A DNA stretch of 64,000 nucleotides from Sialis fuliginosa (GCA_961205875.1 OY540821.1:14632001-14696000); one strand, 5' to 3'; counted from the first letter of the stretch, positions 36,531 through 49,056 are shown. Numbers and translations: made by a program. Notes: a model not told the origin generated them from the letters alone.

Positions 36531-37654
36531 TCGTAGTACTATATTCGTTTATACAATGTGAAATAAATATGTACATATCATTCTTGTACGTTTAGAAGAG
36601 TTTCACAGTCAAGCAAATGAAAACGGGCAAAAAGGGGCAGATCTAGGCTGAAGTGCACATCCTAGAGAAGACATTTGTGAATCTCATTACTTAATACAAG
36701 GCGGTATCTTTCGGTATTCGCAATCGGCAGCAGGTGCTTTGCTGAAAAATCTTGTATTTTTATACTAAAAATGTGGTTTTACTTCAGTAAAACTGAAAAT
36801 AAAGCATTCATGTGACATTTAAAATTATTTTTGAACTTCCACGAATAAAATAATCCAAATATATGGCTTGGAATTTATAACTTTACAATAAATATTACAT
36901 TTTACAAACGACAGTAACATAAATTTTTTTTATACATTTTTCAACTTTGCACCCCTGTCATTTGAACAGGAATTGATTAATCAACATGTAATTGTCATCA
37001 TAACTACTTCAATTAATGCTGAATTCAGTGGTCTAATTCGTTTTCTCAAATTCGAAAGTAGACTTTTGGCCACAGAACAGGGTCTCCTGGCCCATAGTGC
37101 ATTGTTGTAATAAATAATTTATTTTCAATGCAAAACAAAATACTCATTTTGTATAAAAAAAACATACGGTAAATGTAATTCTAACCAATAAAATATATAG
37201 CTGTTTTCAATAAAAATTTAAAGAACAAGAAATATCTGTATGCTTCACACACACTAGAGGACATGTAATTCGTGTGGTGTGTATTTCAAGTTCTTCATTA
37301 ACAGCTAAATAATTAAAGGCCACACCTGGATCGAACTGAACGAAGCTTATTGAAGGTGGTTTATGGTCTATAGGCTCTAATTACATAGAGTATGTTGCGT
37401 TTCCAAGTGAAGAAAGAAGAACTCCTTAGCAATTTATTGTTTGGTTTTGTAAATGAATAAGAATCGGAGTGATTTTGTTAAACGATCTTAAGATTTATTT
37501 ATATCCACTAGATCTATATCGATTTAAATCAGACTGCTTTTTTTTAATTAAAAGATTTGAAAATAAACGCAATTATGTCCCTCAGAAAACTTTTAAGTGC
37601 ATTACTATGAAATCCTTATATTTTTTGAGGTTGGTTAAATAGGTATAATTATGT

Positions 37655-38719
37655 CAGTGGCGAGGCGTGGAATTTTTAAAAGGGAAGCATATTTTGTCAA
37701 TCCTCCCCCACCTATTAACAAAAAAAAACTAGTAATGAAGCAGTTTTAGTTCAAGCTTTTACTTTTTTAAATAAATTCTTATATATTTATATCGTAACTA
37801 AATGATTCTACGTCTTATTTTCTTGTATTTTAGTTGATATTTGTATGACGAGTTGAATTCACTGCAGGAAATTTCACTAAAAAATTTTGAATTTTTGATT
37901 TCGTTAAAAGTATGTTTATTGTATAGAAAATGGCGTGAAAAGTTGTTTGTTTAAAACCGCAGGTCTGTATCTCAAACCGTTCTCGAGATATAGCCTCTCA
38001 AAGTTTTAGTTTTTTCAAATTTTTGGAGAAAAAAGGCCATAACTTTTGAACGCGTGGTCGGAATTGATTTTAGTTGACGGATTTGGAATCAGCGTGTCGA
38101 AATCTATATAATGACATGCATAATAACTTAAAACTAGAAAAAAAAAATTTCGCGAAAAATCGAAAAAATTCAAAGGGGTATACCTTAAAAAAAATGTCGA
38201 TTTTTGACGAAAATTTTTTGTCGGGTTTTAAAGTATTATACATGTCATTATATAGATTTTGACACGCTGCTTTCAAATCCGTCAACTAAAATCAATTCCG
38301 ACCACGCGATCAAAAGTTATGGCCTTTTTTCTTCAAAAATTTGAAAAAACTAAAACTTTGAGAGGCTATATCTTGAGAACGGTTTGAGATACAGAACTGC
38401 GGTTTGAAACAGTCAACTTTTCACGTCATTTTCTATACAATAAACATACTTTTAACGAAATCAAAAATTCAAAAAATATTAGTGAAATTTCCTATACAAA
38501 TATCGACTAAAATACAAGAAAAAAAGACGTAGAGGTATTATAGTTTTATAATTGAACGTGTAAATGAATATTTAATGCTATTTTTGATTAAAATGTTTGA
38601 GTTGCGCATAAAGACGAATATTCTAATAATATTTTTAAATTATTTATTAACTAAAAACACTTATTAATTGTATTAATTTACCCACTGCTTCCCCTGCTTC
38701 CATGGACGCTTCGCCACTG
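37655..38719 (+). mobile_element. hAT-like foldback element, copy 2 (complete, loop inverted)
   Basis: The element is 1,065 bp. It begins cagtggcgaggcgtgg and ends, read inverted, cagtggcgaagcgtccatgg, so the terminal repeat is about 14 bp. The flanking octamers aattatgt and aactttgt agree at 6 of 8 positions, consistent with a decayed 8-bp hAT duplication. The arms match copies 1 and 3 closely. The central loop (38151-38209) is in the opposite orientation, relative to the outer ends, from copies 1 and 3. No transposase is encoded. Confidence 0.88.
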
Positions 38720-38727
38720 AACTTTGT

Positions 38728-41069
38728 CCATGCAGTTTACTAGCATTTTTATTCCTGCTCTATTCCAGTTTACTTATGCTATTCCCGTAGACCAAGAGGA
38801 CTTTTACACCCAGTTTTATTACATCGGTTATAGTTAAACCTGAATAACAGCGCTGTGTAAACATATACTCAATATCTCGCCGAAGCATTTTAGAAATATG
38901 ACCCTGTTACGTATAATTGTACCTACATATCAAAATACATACTTATTAAATATGACTGTTTATTGTTTTAAATATACACCTATAATTAAAAACTCCAACT
39001 ACCTTTTTCTTTAACAATAAAAACCGCAAAACATACAATATCACTAACAAGATGTCAAACAGCCCAATCTTATCCGACCGCAATATTTAAAAAAATTCTT
39101 CCACGCCCTCTACAATAATAAATTAATTGGTTTCTATTGAAAGGTTACACATATAGCGAAAGTTTTTATTCTAGGTACGGCGAAGAATTCTTGGAATTTA
39201 ATTAATGAAAATTGATAGGTTACTTCCGAATATTTACGTTCCTATAAGATAGCGGTTCTAAAACACTTCGCGAAGGTGACCTATTTTCGTCATTTTTCGT
39301 AAGTTTAGGTTAAATATCTGGTAAGCATTACGCGATGAAGCCATTGAGGCCAAAAATGATGTTGACTTGTGTTATCCTTTTCATTATTATAAGTAACAAT
39401 TATTATTATTATTAAATTAATTATGGTTTTTGTTTTTAAATACATAAATAATTTTATATTTCTTCTTCTTCTTCATGGGTTTTATATCAACTGGATTTTC
39501 TCCTTTATTTATATTTCTATTCGTAATACCACCTATATTAGAATTGTAAATATATTTGCAACCGTTATATAGTCCAGGCTGTGGAAGCTAAAACATATTA
39601 TTTTTGAGTACAGTTTTAATACTTACAGAATATGTTACAAAAGTGGTGTAGAATAATACCCTAAGTTTGCTCCGATTTTGGTTGTCCGCGACAGAGGTTC
39701 AATTGCAAAATTCTTAAGATTTTCTTATTTTTGCTAAATAGCGGTCAAAATAAGTATTATACAAAAAAAGTTTCAAACAAAAGCTATTCGCTATAAAATT
39801 CCCTATTTTGAAAAAAATAAAAATATTCATTTGTTTATCTGTTACACTGACTAAAATGGCTGAAAACACACTTTTTTTTAAACTGTAATAACTAATCAAA
39901 TTTAACGTTTTTTTAAGTTGATACCCCTAGAAAATAAACATTCTGTAGTATAAACGACCTGATATCTTCAATTGTTTTTGTTTTATTAAATTGTTAAAAA
40001 TGGAACCATGCTTGTCTTTGATTAACAATAAAAGTTTAGCCTAGCCAGGCTGGACTAATATACCTATTATAACTAAATAATAATGACCTATATATTTAAG
40101 TCGTATAGCGCTTAGGTTGAGAATCGCTGCTGTAAGATAAACAAGGCATTTCCTGCTACCTCTAGACAATAACTAAACAATGGCAGTCACAGCCAACCTC
40201 CAGGATTATAATAATTTCACGGAAAACACCGTGAGTCAATACCTATATGTATTGTATTCATATTAACTTATGTATCGATTCAAAACCACATACAGAGATC
40301 GTTATAGTTTAAAAATATGTGTTATACATATATGTATATACATATATTCATTGGCGTCGAATTTTTGTTTTTCCCGTAGGAGAGAATTTTTTTCATAAAA
40401 AAGTGTACAATAAAACAATTTTTGTTTGTTCGTATTAAAGAAGAAACATCAAAATGGACACTGTTATGTACTAATGTATCAACTCACACAAAGCAACGTT
40501 TTTGATGGGCGCAAAGAAAAATACATTTGTGATTTTGTTACATTTGCTTTGTTAGTTTAAGTGTGTTGTGGGCAAGGTTGGGTAGGCAGGCATGTGTAAT
40601 ATTTTAGGACACTATGATTTTGTGGATATTAACCCGGGTAACACCGGATTCAATGCGCTAGTATATAATGTATTCTTTTAAACTTTATCTTAAATAGAAC
40701 TGCATTCGTAACTCAAAATTCTTATTTTTGTGGTTTGATATATTAGTGCATAACAATGTCCAATATTAATTTAAATTATATAGAAAATAAGCGAAATTAA
40801 ATAGAACATAAAATAATAGTAAAAACTAAACTTTTGGGGTTATATTCATATTATTACTACTTACGAAAAGAAAAATAATTATCAATTGTGTAGTTTTGGT
40901 CTGAAAATCAAATGTAAAGAGGTCCTCTGGTATAGAAACGTTAGGAATCACACATGTTTTTATACCGCATAAAAACCCTCGAACCTCCAGATTGAAAAAG
41001 TACATTTAAGATTTAAGATAAATTCTTATATATTAAAAATGATCCATCATCCTACACCCATGTTTTCTT
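38728..41069. other. AT-rich noncoding DNA
   Basis: No supported gene. At about 40113-40131 ggttgagaatcgctgctg resembles a lone hAT-type right end. A stretch at about 40555-40640 is somewhat richer in G+C. Confidence 0.5.
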
Positions 41070-41340
41070 AGCGTACGGATCCGTACCTCATACAGCTCCC
41101 GAACCCCCCGATGCGTTCGTTTATTTTGTACACACGATAGTATCGGCGCATTGCGTCACCATGACAACGTATTGTCTCTACAATTCAATCGGACAAGTGA
41201 CTGGCGAACACACTGCTAACGATTATAATATCACTCTTGTAGTTGTATTTGAATTGTGACTGTTACCCCCGCGGGTATGATGCGTGTAGACATTGTTTGA
41301 TACAGAGTTTTGTGTTGTGTGATTGTATGGGTCTAAATTT
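41070..41340. other. GC- and CpG-richer island, possible promoter or untranslated exon
   Basis: This stretch has many CpG (gcgtacggatccgtacc, ccccccgatgcgttcg, atcggcgcattgcgtcacc, cccgcgggtatgatgcg) against an AT-rich background. ggtatgat at about 41274 could serve as a splice donor. No TATA-initiator pair and no ORF of note are visible. It may be the first exon and promoter of a gene lying outside the window, but this is inference from composition only. Confidence 0.3.
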
Positions 41341-41439
41341 AAATTTTGCTTACGCATATAAAATAGGATTCATAGTTCAAACGGATTCTTACACTATAAC
41401 AGCTGATAGAAAATGAATTCATTTTTTAACACTAAAGTC

Positions 41440-41545
41440 TGTCTGAAAATTTCTATCTATATATTGTGTGAGGCTTATAGACTCGGGAATTACTGAACCG
41501 ATTTCAATGCGGTTTTCACCAATAGTTAGATAATTTTCCTGTGCT
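41440..41545 (+). repeat. Repeat shared with 61095-61190
   Basis: tgtgaggcttatagactcgg, gaattactgaaccgatttca and atgcg occur here and at about 61126-61171 with one or two differences. Both follow a tatata-rich lead. It is the same 'ctgaaccgattt' design as other insect dispersed repeats. Confidence 0.75.
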
Positions 41546-44500
41546 TATTCGTGGTTATTAATATTTTATGAAAAACCTTCGATTTAACATCAAAAGACTA
41601 AACAAATCTTTATCAAGTCGTGTTTTGTTTCCATGATTCCACAGCATAAAACTATCATTTATATAAAAACATAGTATCCATGGAATACAGAATTATAAAT
41701 TCACCTTTTTACTGTTTGTCGTTTGAAATCAAATATCAATAAAACCAAAATGTTTAGTTTGGTAAATGAATTATTGTTGCCTGTAATCAACAGTTGCAAA
41801 ATGATTTAAGAAACTGTGACACTATTTGAGTCTGGATGAATAAAATAAATAAATTTATAAAACAAAATACATTATAATATGGCCACATTCCAACAATGGC
41901 AGAAATACGTTCGTTCACCTTAACTTTTTTACGGTTTAGAATTTAAGAAATGTTTAAGAATAAAGATACTAAATATCATTCAAAAAGTACCCACTTGCAA
42001 TACATCGATGAAAAGAAATAGGTAGGACGCTAAAAACTAGCAATGTTCTTGCGCCAAACAACGAATAACAAAAGTAGGTAGGAATAAAAAATTAAAAATC
42101 ATTCAAGTACCTATACTCAATTTTTTTTAGAATATTTTGTTACACAAAAAAAATTCTCATCCCAAAAATCAAGTACCATCTTCAACAAAAATAATACATT
42201 ATGTTGTATACAAGTAGAAATGCCACTAGAAAATAAGAAAAATACCACATATTCATCCGATGAAAACAAAAAAGAAAAACAACATTTTGTGCTGAATATG
42301 GTATAGTCAAGACGCAACACTCACACACACACACTCGCCATACACATCTACATACATATACATAAATACACAGACAATTCTCAATCTGGCAAACAATTGG
42401 TTCTCAGTTGCGTAATTTGATTAAAGAAGGCTGTGGGTGGGAAGGTGACAGCCTAACAATACCTTCGTCTCTTTTATGTTTTACCGATTCATTTGCACAT
42501 TTGTACAGCCCGGCCATGATGAGATTGTGTTCATGAATAGGATAAAGAAATTATAAATACTATGAAAACGTTTTATAGATCCTTAAACAAAAATTAAATG
42601 CGAAAACACATATTACAAGATTATAAAATAAACTGAATACTTATTTATAAAAAAAATGTGTACACCGAGAAATCACGTAATTTTTACATAAAATTTATTT
42701 TTCGAGTAAAAATCCAACCGCGAACTACTTTTTCGAAAATTGAGGTGAGAGATAACACAGCTCCACAAAAAACGTCTTGTACTCTTAATCGGACCATATT
42801 TTTCGTATTTTTGGGCGCTCAAAACAAATCTGATAAAAAAATTTTATTATCGCCTAAAACATACAAAAAAAAATATATCAACTTTGAGAGCCTCCACAGG
42901 CTTTTATATATATTTTTTTGATAAAATCTGTAGAGCAGACTTTTCTTTTCAATTTGCATTTATGATATACGACCATTTTTTTACCCTCTCAAAATTGATA
43001 TACATTTTCTAATCTGGGGGTCAGCGCCTAAAATTACGTAAGTGAAATCTAGTCCGCTTAAGATGCTGTATAATTTTTCTATAACAGAATATTTACATTT
43101 CAAAAGTTTTTATAATTTGACGATCGACCGGTAGATGGCGATCGACTTTACTGACACCTCTAAGCTATATTATTCTTATTTAACTGAATAACTGTGGTCT
43201 AGTTTCATAATTTTAAATATATAGACCAAATTCAGGATGCTGTTTAACTAACTGTTAATTGAAAGCAATAGAGATGTCAAAAGTCTAACGTTTCTCAACT
43301 AATTGTAAGCTAAAACATTCAACATCGTTATGTTCAATCAGTAGTAACTGTAAAATAATAAACACAACACATTTTATGGGGAAAAGCGTATAATTATTTG
43401 TTAATTGATTTCAAACCATACACTAAGGTTAAAGTTAAATTTGGAAGGTTATTAACATTATGGGACGTTTTTATATAGAAAATGTATTGTTAATTGTATT
43501 TTTTTTTGCATTAAAAATCAACAACAGTGCATTGATTCATAGCTGTTGTCTATGAAAGAAAAACAGAGACGTTTTAAGGCATAATTTTAGTAGTTAATAG
43601 AATCAACCACTTAATATACTCAATTTTTAAAGGACGGGAACGTATAATCATATATTTCACCGGTTTTTAGAATCACGTTGTCGATTAAGTATGATAAAAA
43701 AATTCACGTCAAACTCATATTTTGAAACTTGGGTACCACAGTTCATCTCGTTTAAAATGACACATTCTGCTGACAGTTTGACATTCTTTAAAGCTCATAG
43801 ATTCATATTCTGTTAGTTAAATTGAAAATCTTGTGTTTGGATTTTTGCCGATATTACTTGTGACATATATTTTTTTTCGATATTATACCGATGTTAGAAA
43901 CACTGGAAAAAATATCGCTCATCAAATATATGGAAAATTTTATTAAAACTTGTCAATTAGCGTTCGTTAACCTTTATATTCTTTTTTTTTATTTCAATGT
44001 TGAAAGACACGGAATTAAAAAAAAAAATAGATCTCTGCACAGATTTGCTTCACGGCTGTCATAACTCAAAAATTGCTATTTTTGAATTGTTTACAGCAAG
44101 AACGACATATAATTGCATATTATTATTATATAAAGTTATACAAATTCAAATCTTTAAACGTGTCTCCTAAAAAATGACGTTCTTGCAGCAAATAGGCGAT
44201 ACATTTCCTTCGCTCTTGTGGTAAAATAACTCATTTTTGAGAAAAAAAAATTCGGTATTCAAAAGGTTAAATCTAAAAAATGTTTTTTAACGTATTATTA
44301 TTTATTATTAGCACCTATATAATTCTTGATGATTTTTTCTACGTAAGTTTTTAAAATATTTTGCACATTCTAAGACTCGAATGGGAAAAATGTGATCAAA
44401 ATATACAATATTCATTATTGATATATTATGTGATTCTTTTTTAAGAAACATACACACACACATAAGAAAAAATAACGGGTTCACAAATAAATTTTAATTT

Positions 44501-45060
44501 TTCAAACATGGAAAAAACTAGTTAAATTTTGTAATTTAAATTAAAAAATCTCAGACGAAAATACTTGTTAAGAACTAGACAATTTAAAATTTCAAATATT
44601 TTAACGAAAAAGTAAAACTGCGTTCAATAAATAATTGACATGAATTTAGTAAAGAATGTTTAATCAACTATGTTTTAAAGACTTCACACAAAATACACCG
44701 CGCTCTCTGACCTTTATCATTTCAATAAATTCACTAACTCGTAACCTTGAACTTGTCAAATGGTCACGGAATAATAAAGTAGGCACTCGTGTACACGCTA
44801 TATCATAAATTACACAATTATTATATTTCTAACAAGTTAATACCTACTGTACATTAAGTTATTAAATTAATTATTTCATACGTTGTATAAATATGTACAT
44901 ACATTGCTACTTAAGTCAAAGTATGCACTGAGCACATATTTATGTTTACATAATTTAATATGAGACAGCTAGTTAAGATACTAAATGGAGTAACTTAGCT
45001 TTTTTTTACCTATATGTGGTTCAGTATGTTTTTAAATAAAATTAAAAAAAAACATCTGCA
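41546..45060. other. AT-rich noncoding DNA with a CA microsatellite
   Basis: An acacacacac run lies at about 42321-42334. An 87-codon ORF at 42658-42921 sits in a stretch flanked by cacgtaattttta and taaaattacgta, a poor inverted pair, so it may be part of an old MITE. No supported gene. Confidence 0.45.
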
Positions 45061-45755
45061 CAGTGTTTCCTCGTATTAAATTCACCAAAGCTAGTTAATT
45101 ATTGAACAATTTAAATAAAATCCGATAAAGTGTTCAGATATATATAATTTTACGCACCTGATTATTTTTTCGTATATTTTTAATTTTTTGAAAATTTCAA
45201 TCTACTTAAATAAGTGCTAGTAATACTTATATATGTTTAACATACTACACCGTATAATTTTAATTCATCTCCTTGTCAAAAATAATTATGACACACCATA
45301 AATATTGTATTAACAATGAAGCAACTCTAATAATTATTATCTGTTTGAATATTTCTGAGAAAATAAATATAGTGTTAATTTTCTATGAAATAAAGTGATA
45401 GAACAATAAGTAACTATACGACTACTGGTTTATAATTAAGTATACTTCTAGCTTAACAATATACATTGATTGCATATTGGTATAATATTTTTTAATTTTT
45501 AAATAATAATAATTTATGCCTTTCTTTAATGAGATGCTTATTGAAAAAGATACAGACAATATAACATATAAACAAACATTTATGTTCAAGTATATATGGC
45601 TCATATAATATATGTATACATTGTAACTATAAATTACATATTATAAAGTGACTGGATTGTTTGCAAACGAAAACTTTTATCCAACTAGGTTTATGTGTAA
45701 TAAAATTTTTGAGGAGAGCAACTGCTTCCCTTGCCCCCAAACTCCGGCGCCACTG
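45061..45755. repeat. Stretch bounded by two unpaired hAT-like termini
   Basis: At 45061 cagtgtttcctcgtattaaa starts a block shared with 32400 and, inverted, with 28030. At 45755 a different end closes; read inverted it is cagtggcgccggagtttggg followed by ggcaagg. The two termini do not match beyond CAGTG and the flanking octamers differ, so they belong to two broken elements, not one. Confidence 0.45.
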
Positions 45756-45924
45756 TAAAAATGATATTTTTGTGGATTGATAACAAATATTTAATTATGA
45801 AACCTGTGCACATTATTTTAAACTAAGAATAAGTTTAAACAAATATTACAAATCAATATTAATAATTAAATATGATTACATTACGTATATTTTAGAAAAG
45901 TTAAATCTTGCACTCTTCTCAATG

Positions 45925-46019
45925 ATTGGTTTATATTTCAACAAGTTTTAATTAAACCCTATAAAATCCACTTTCTGTACAATTCTGTATCAGTCTCTTC
46001 CATAAATAAAATCTGAACG
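45925..46019 (+). promoter_or_regulatory. RNA polymerase II core promoter of the 46044 gene
   Basis: Elements in order: inverted CCAAT (attgg, 45925-45929), TATAAAA (45960-45966), initiator TCAGTC (45990-45995) with the A at 45992 taken as +1, and AACG (46016-46019). The TATA box starts at -32, the CCAAT lies near -65, and AACG falls at +25 to +28, exactly where the Drosophila MTE consensus places it. The ATG follows at +53. The spacing is directly readable; activity is inferred. Confidence 0.7.
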
Positions 46020-46043
46020 TGTGTACAATAATTTGGCTCAATA

Positions 46044-46334
46044 ATGAGTTCGATTCGAGAATTTATTCTCGTTTTTTACGAACGTATTAACGAAAATTCA
46101 AGCGAAGAAGAAATTCGTGTGAAAGAATATCTCGACAATGTTTTAGCAAGCGATCCAGAGCTTAACGTTGAAAGGTTGATGGAAATTAAGCTCGTATTTT
46201 GTCGTCTACTTCAAACCATGGTGAGAAAAATGCTCGACAACAACGCGGAAATTCTGAGAGCATTTCGGAATGACATCGAGACTATTAGAAGAAGGAGGAG
46301 ACGCGCCATCAAAAAATTTCCCACTGAAGAATAA
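46044..46334 (+). CDS. Short intronless gene, 96-residue charged helical protein, unrecognised
   Basis: I do not recognise this protein. The frame starts MSSIREFILVFYERINE and ends AIKKFPTEE. Residues 1-17 form an amphipathic helix, 19-34 an acidic segment (SSEEEIRVKEYLDN), and about 40-90 a long helix with heptad-like hydrophobics (LMEIKLVFCRLLQTMVRKML) running into a basic cluster, six consecutive Arg at about 82-87, which could bind nucleic acid or act as a nuclear signal. By my count the ORF is 111/291 G+C (38%), well above its flanks, and it mixes AT- and GC-ending codons. The first ATG after the predicted start site is used, with A at -3. A TATA-initiator promoter lies upstream and AATAAA signals downstream, with no splice site needed. 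A domesticated element, a retroposed copy or a virus-derived gene are possible origins; none is shown. Confidence 0.65.
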   Translation: MSSIREFILVFYERINENSSEEEIRVKEYLDNVLASDPELNVERLMEIKLVFCRLLQTMVRKMLDNNAEILRAFRNDIETIRRRRRRAIKKFPTEE

Positions 46335-46584
46335 CAGTGCGAACTTTTTATATTTTTTTGTTGTCGATGTTGATTTTAAATAGATTAATAATTTTAAACT
46401 GTGTGTATTTTAATATTGTTAAAGTCTGTGTCTTTTTTTAAATAATGTGTTTCATTTTTATAATATGTTTTATAGTATCAGTGTGTTAAAAATAGTCCAT
46501 TTATGCTCCTTTGAACAACAAGACAGCATTAAAATATTAACAGTGAAACGTTAATTCATGGAGTGGAATTTTGACATGATTTTA

Positions 46585-46646
46585 AATAAAATCAAATTAT
46601 AATTGACGTGTAACTGTGCCCCAATGGAAATAAAAATTTAAATAAA
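46585..46646 (+). terminator. Candidate polyadenylation signals of the 46044 gene
   Basis: AATAAA occurs at 46585-46590, 46629-46634 and 46641-46646, about 250-310 bp after the stop codon, followed by a T-rich stretch. AATAAA is frequent by chance in such AT-rich DNA, so which site is used cannot be told. Confidence 0.4.
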
Positions 46647-46659
46647 TTTTTTTGAGTTT

Positions 46660-48795
46660 TTATTTATTTTTTTACAGTTTTTTTACAAATGATTTCTTCT
46701 AGAGAAATATGGTAAGTATTTGATATTTAATTAATAAATTGGCCATAGCTGAGTAACAATGGTAAAGTTACCTCAGCATAAATTGTGCTAATTTTTATGT
46801 AAAACAAATTGTTAGAAAAAAATCTAATAAAAACGTATAAAAATGAAAATTTCAACAAATAGTATTTATGATATTGATTAATTAAAGCAATATTTTGTTT
46901 GAAATGATTAGGTCAGTTTGATTTCGAAAAACATGTACGAAGCTGTGAAAATCTGTTAGTTGCGTCAAGTCTGATAAAGATTTTCAGTAATTTATTAATA
47001 CTAAATGAAACAAAATTATGAAACTAAGCATAAAAATAAAAATAAACAGAAATAAAATTCACAATTTTAAATTATCCTTGATTTTTTATTTATTAGGTAG
47101 AAAATAAGGTATTTAAATCTTTCCAGATATGACAAATAACTCGTTTTAAAAAAAAAAAAAACAATAGAGCGTTATTACTTTTACTCTGATATCGCATTTA
47201 CCCCACTCCAAATTTTAAAAAAGAATTTGGATCAGATTCATTTCAGTATATGCTGGAACATTTATTTTTAATTAAAAAAAGGTGAATGTATACATAACAG
47301 AAAAGGGTAATAGTAAATAAAATAGCGTTAGAAAAAATAGAAAAAAATAAATACTAATAAATATTCAATGTAGTGTTTTTAAGGCGCCATCGGTTTCATT
47401 CAAAGAAAATTTTTCCTAATAAATTTTATATTTAAAACATCACTTTCTTATAAAATATAATAGCATGTTTTTAGTGTTCAAGGGTTGAATTTAAATTACA
47501 TTCAATATAAAACTCCTTTGTGTTAAGGGTTAATACATCGGCTTCTCGTTTTATATAGATATCAAACAATCTCTTCAAAATATTATAATTAAGTTATTTT
47601 GTATTCAGAACATTTTAAAAAATATTTCGGGGAGGTCTTTGTGAAAGATATATGGAAATTTTAAATAAAGATATTAACGTACTGACGAAATAAAGTTATT
47701 TGAAAATAAATATGTAATACTATACGTACGATTCATGCTCATAGAAGAATATATCAGTAGCGTACATACCTTAAAGCTATATTATTTTATTTAAAAAAAT
47801 AATATGAACATATGTATTTACATTACTGTAATATAAACTAATAATATGAAAATAAAAATAAGAATTTGTACAAGAATCAACATTAAAATTAAATATGCGT
47901 TACATTTGCGTATTCCCCAAATTCAGATCAGATTTTAAACAATCTCTAGTAAAATATTTAAATAGAAAAAATATATCGAAAATAGAGAAATAATAGACCA
48001 AAGTTAGGCGCGGGCCGTGAATTTTTTCGATCACGTCGGGTCACGGTTGTAATATTATCATAATAAAATCAGTTTACGAATATAAAAAAATTATTCAAAT
48101 AATTTTATACACATAAATAAATAATATTAAAACATTCATATACTAAAATTCACCGACAAAAGTGTTAAACGCAGTTCTCTTGATCTTTTATTTGAGATAT
48201 CGTAGCCGAAAAGGAAATAAAGCGTATTAAATACTTGTGAAATTACGTTAGAAATAATAAAATATATATGAATAAAACAAAGATCATAAAACATACAACT
48301 GAAATTAAACTATATTTTCACATATTCACTGTTTTACTTTACATAATATAATATTAAATGAATCTAAAAATGTTTAATGAAAATAATTACATATTTTTAA
48401 AGAAATACACTTTTTGAAGAGTTCAACCGCAAAAACATAAATACTAAAACGGTAGGGATTCCACCCAGAAACCAAGACAGTTATAAAATAGTATTAGATA
48501 TTATTATTTTTTTATCCAAAATGTGATATTGGCGTAATTAATACATTATTCACGAGTTAAGCGTAAACTGTAGACATTATTAAGCTATGGTAATTGGTAT
48601 AGGTATTAATTGCTTGACTGTCTGCTTGCGTAAATCAAAATATGTGAAGTAACACGAGGTGAGACGAGACCAGAGTTAGATACGAATGTCATACATCTCG
48701 TCTAGGTTTTGAATTTTACTACAAATAAATAATAATATGATACATACCTATTTAAATTAAATCTATATTATATTTATAATGTTGTTGTGAATTTA
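46660..48795. other. AT-rich noncoding DNA
   Basis: No gene or bounded repeat was seen. A short G+C patch (ggcgcgggccgtgaa, 48008-48022) is isolated. Confidence 0.55.
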
Positions 48796-49056
48796 CAGGG
48801 GGGGGGGACACTTGCTAACCTCCCCTTCAGGATATGAACTAATCTACAGCCTGTGTTAAATTTGTAAATTGTTTTACTAATTTTAATTACTTAAAATTGA
48901 AGATTGAAAATCGCATCAATTTTAAGTTCAAGTTAACGATTGCCAATTGTTCTATATTCTATATAACTTCTCTAAGTTGGTATTGTTTTTTGGGATGGTT
49001 ATTTTTTTCTTCATAATTTTCCCCCTCCCATGGAAGATTTTCTGTGGACGCGCCAG
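48796..49056. mobile_element. Decayed transposon copy related to 52867-53125
   Basis: The left part has a G10 run (48798-48807), then acctccccttcaggatatga; the right part reads ttttccccctcccatggaag, attttctgtggacgcgccag. The copy at 52867-53125 shows ctcctcccccgggatatgac and tctagaaaattttctgcgaa in the same order. Old copies of one element are the simplest reading. Termini are not reliably defined. Confidence 0.45.

Larger units (their letters stand above)
35373..37099. mobile_element. Transib-like non-autonomous transposon, 1,727 bp
   Basis: Terminal inverted repeats of 39 bp occupy 35373-35411 and 37061-37099 and match at 37 of 39 positions. Their first bases are cactgtgg (left) and cactatgg (right, inverted). 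A perfect 5-bp duplication, CATTG, lies directly outside each end (35368-35372 and 37100-37104). Transib elements, the family from which RAG1 and V(D)J signals derive, make 5-bp duplications and begin CACWATG. The interior has no transposase ORF: it holds 122-bp tandem repeats and a set of 'aggggttgaat' repeats, so it is a filler-type derivative needing a source elsewhere. CACTA or another superfamily is less likely because those make 2-3-bp duplications. Confidence 0.75.

Noticed and set aside
42321-42334. CRISPR-like or functional repeat at the acacac run
   Set aside because: It is a plain dinucleotide microsatellite; no direct repeats with unique spacers exist anywhere in the window.
42658-43045. 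MITE with cacgtaattttta ends
   Set aside because: The inverted pair is only about 12 bp with mismatches and no duplication was found; left as a note only.
45061-45755. A single hAT element between the CAGTG at 45061 and the CACTG at 45755
   Set aside because: The termini agree only in CAGTG and the flanking octamers differ; they are ends of two different broken elements.
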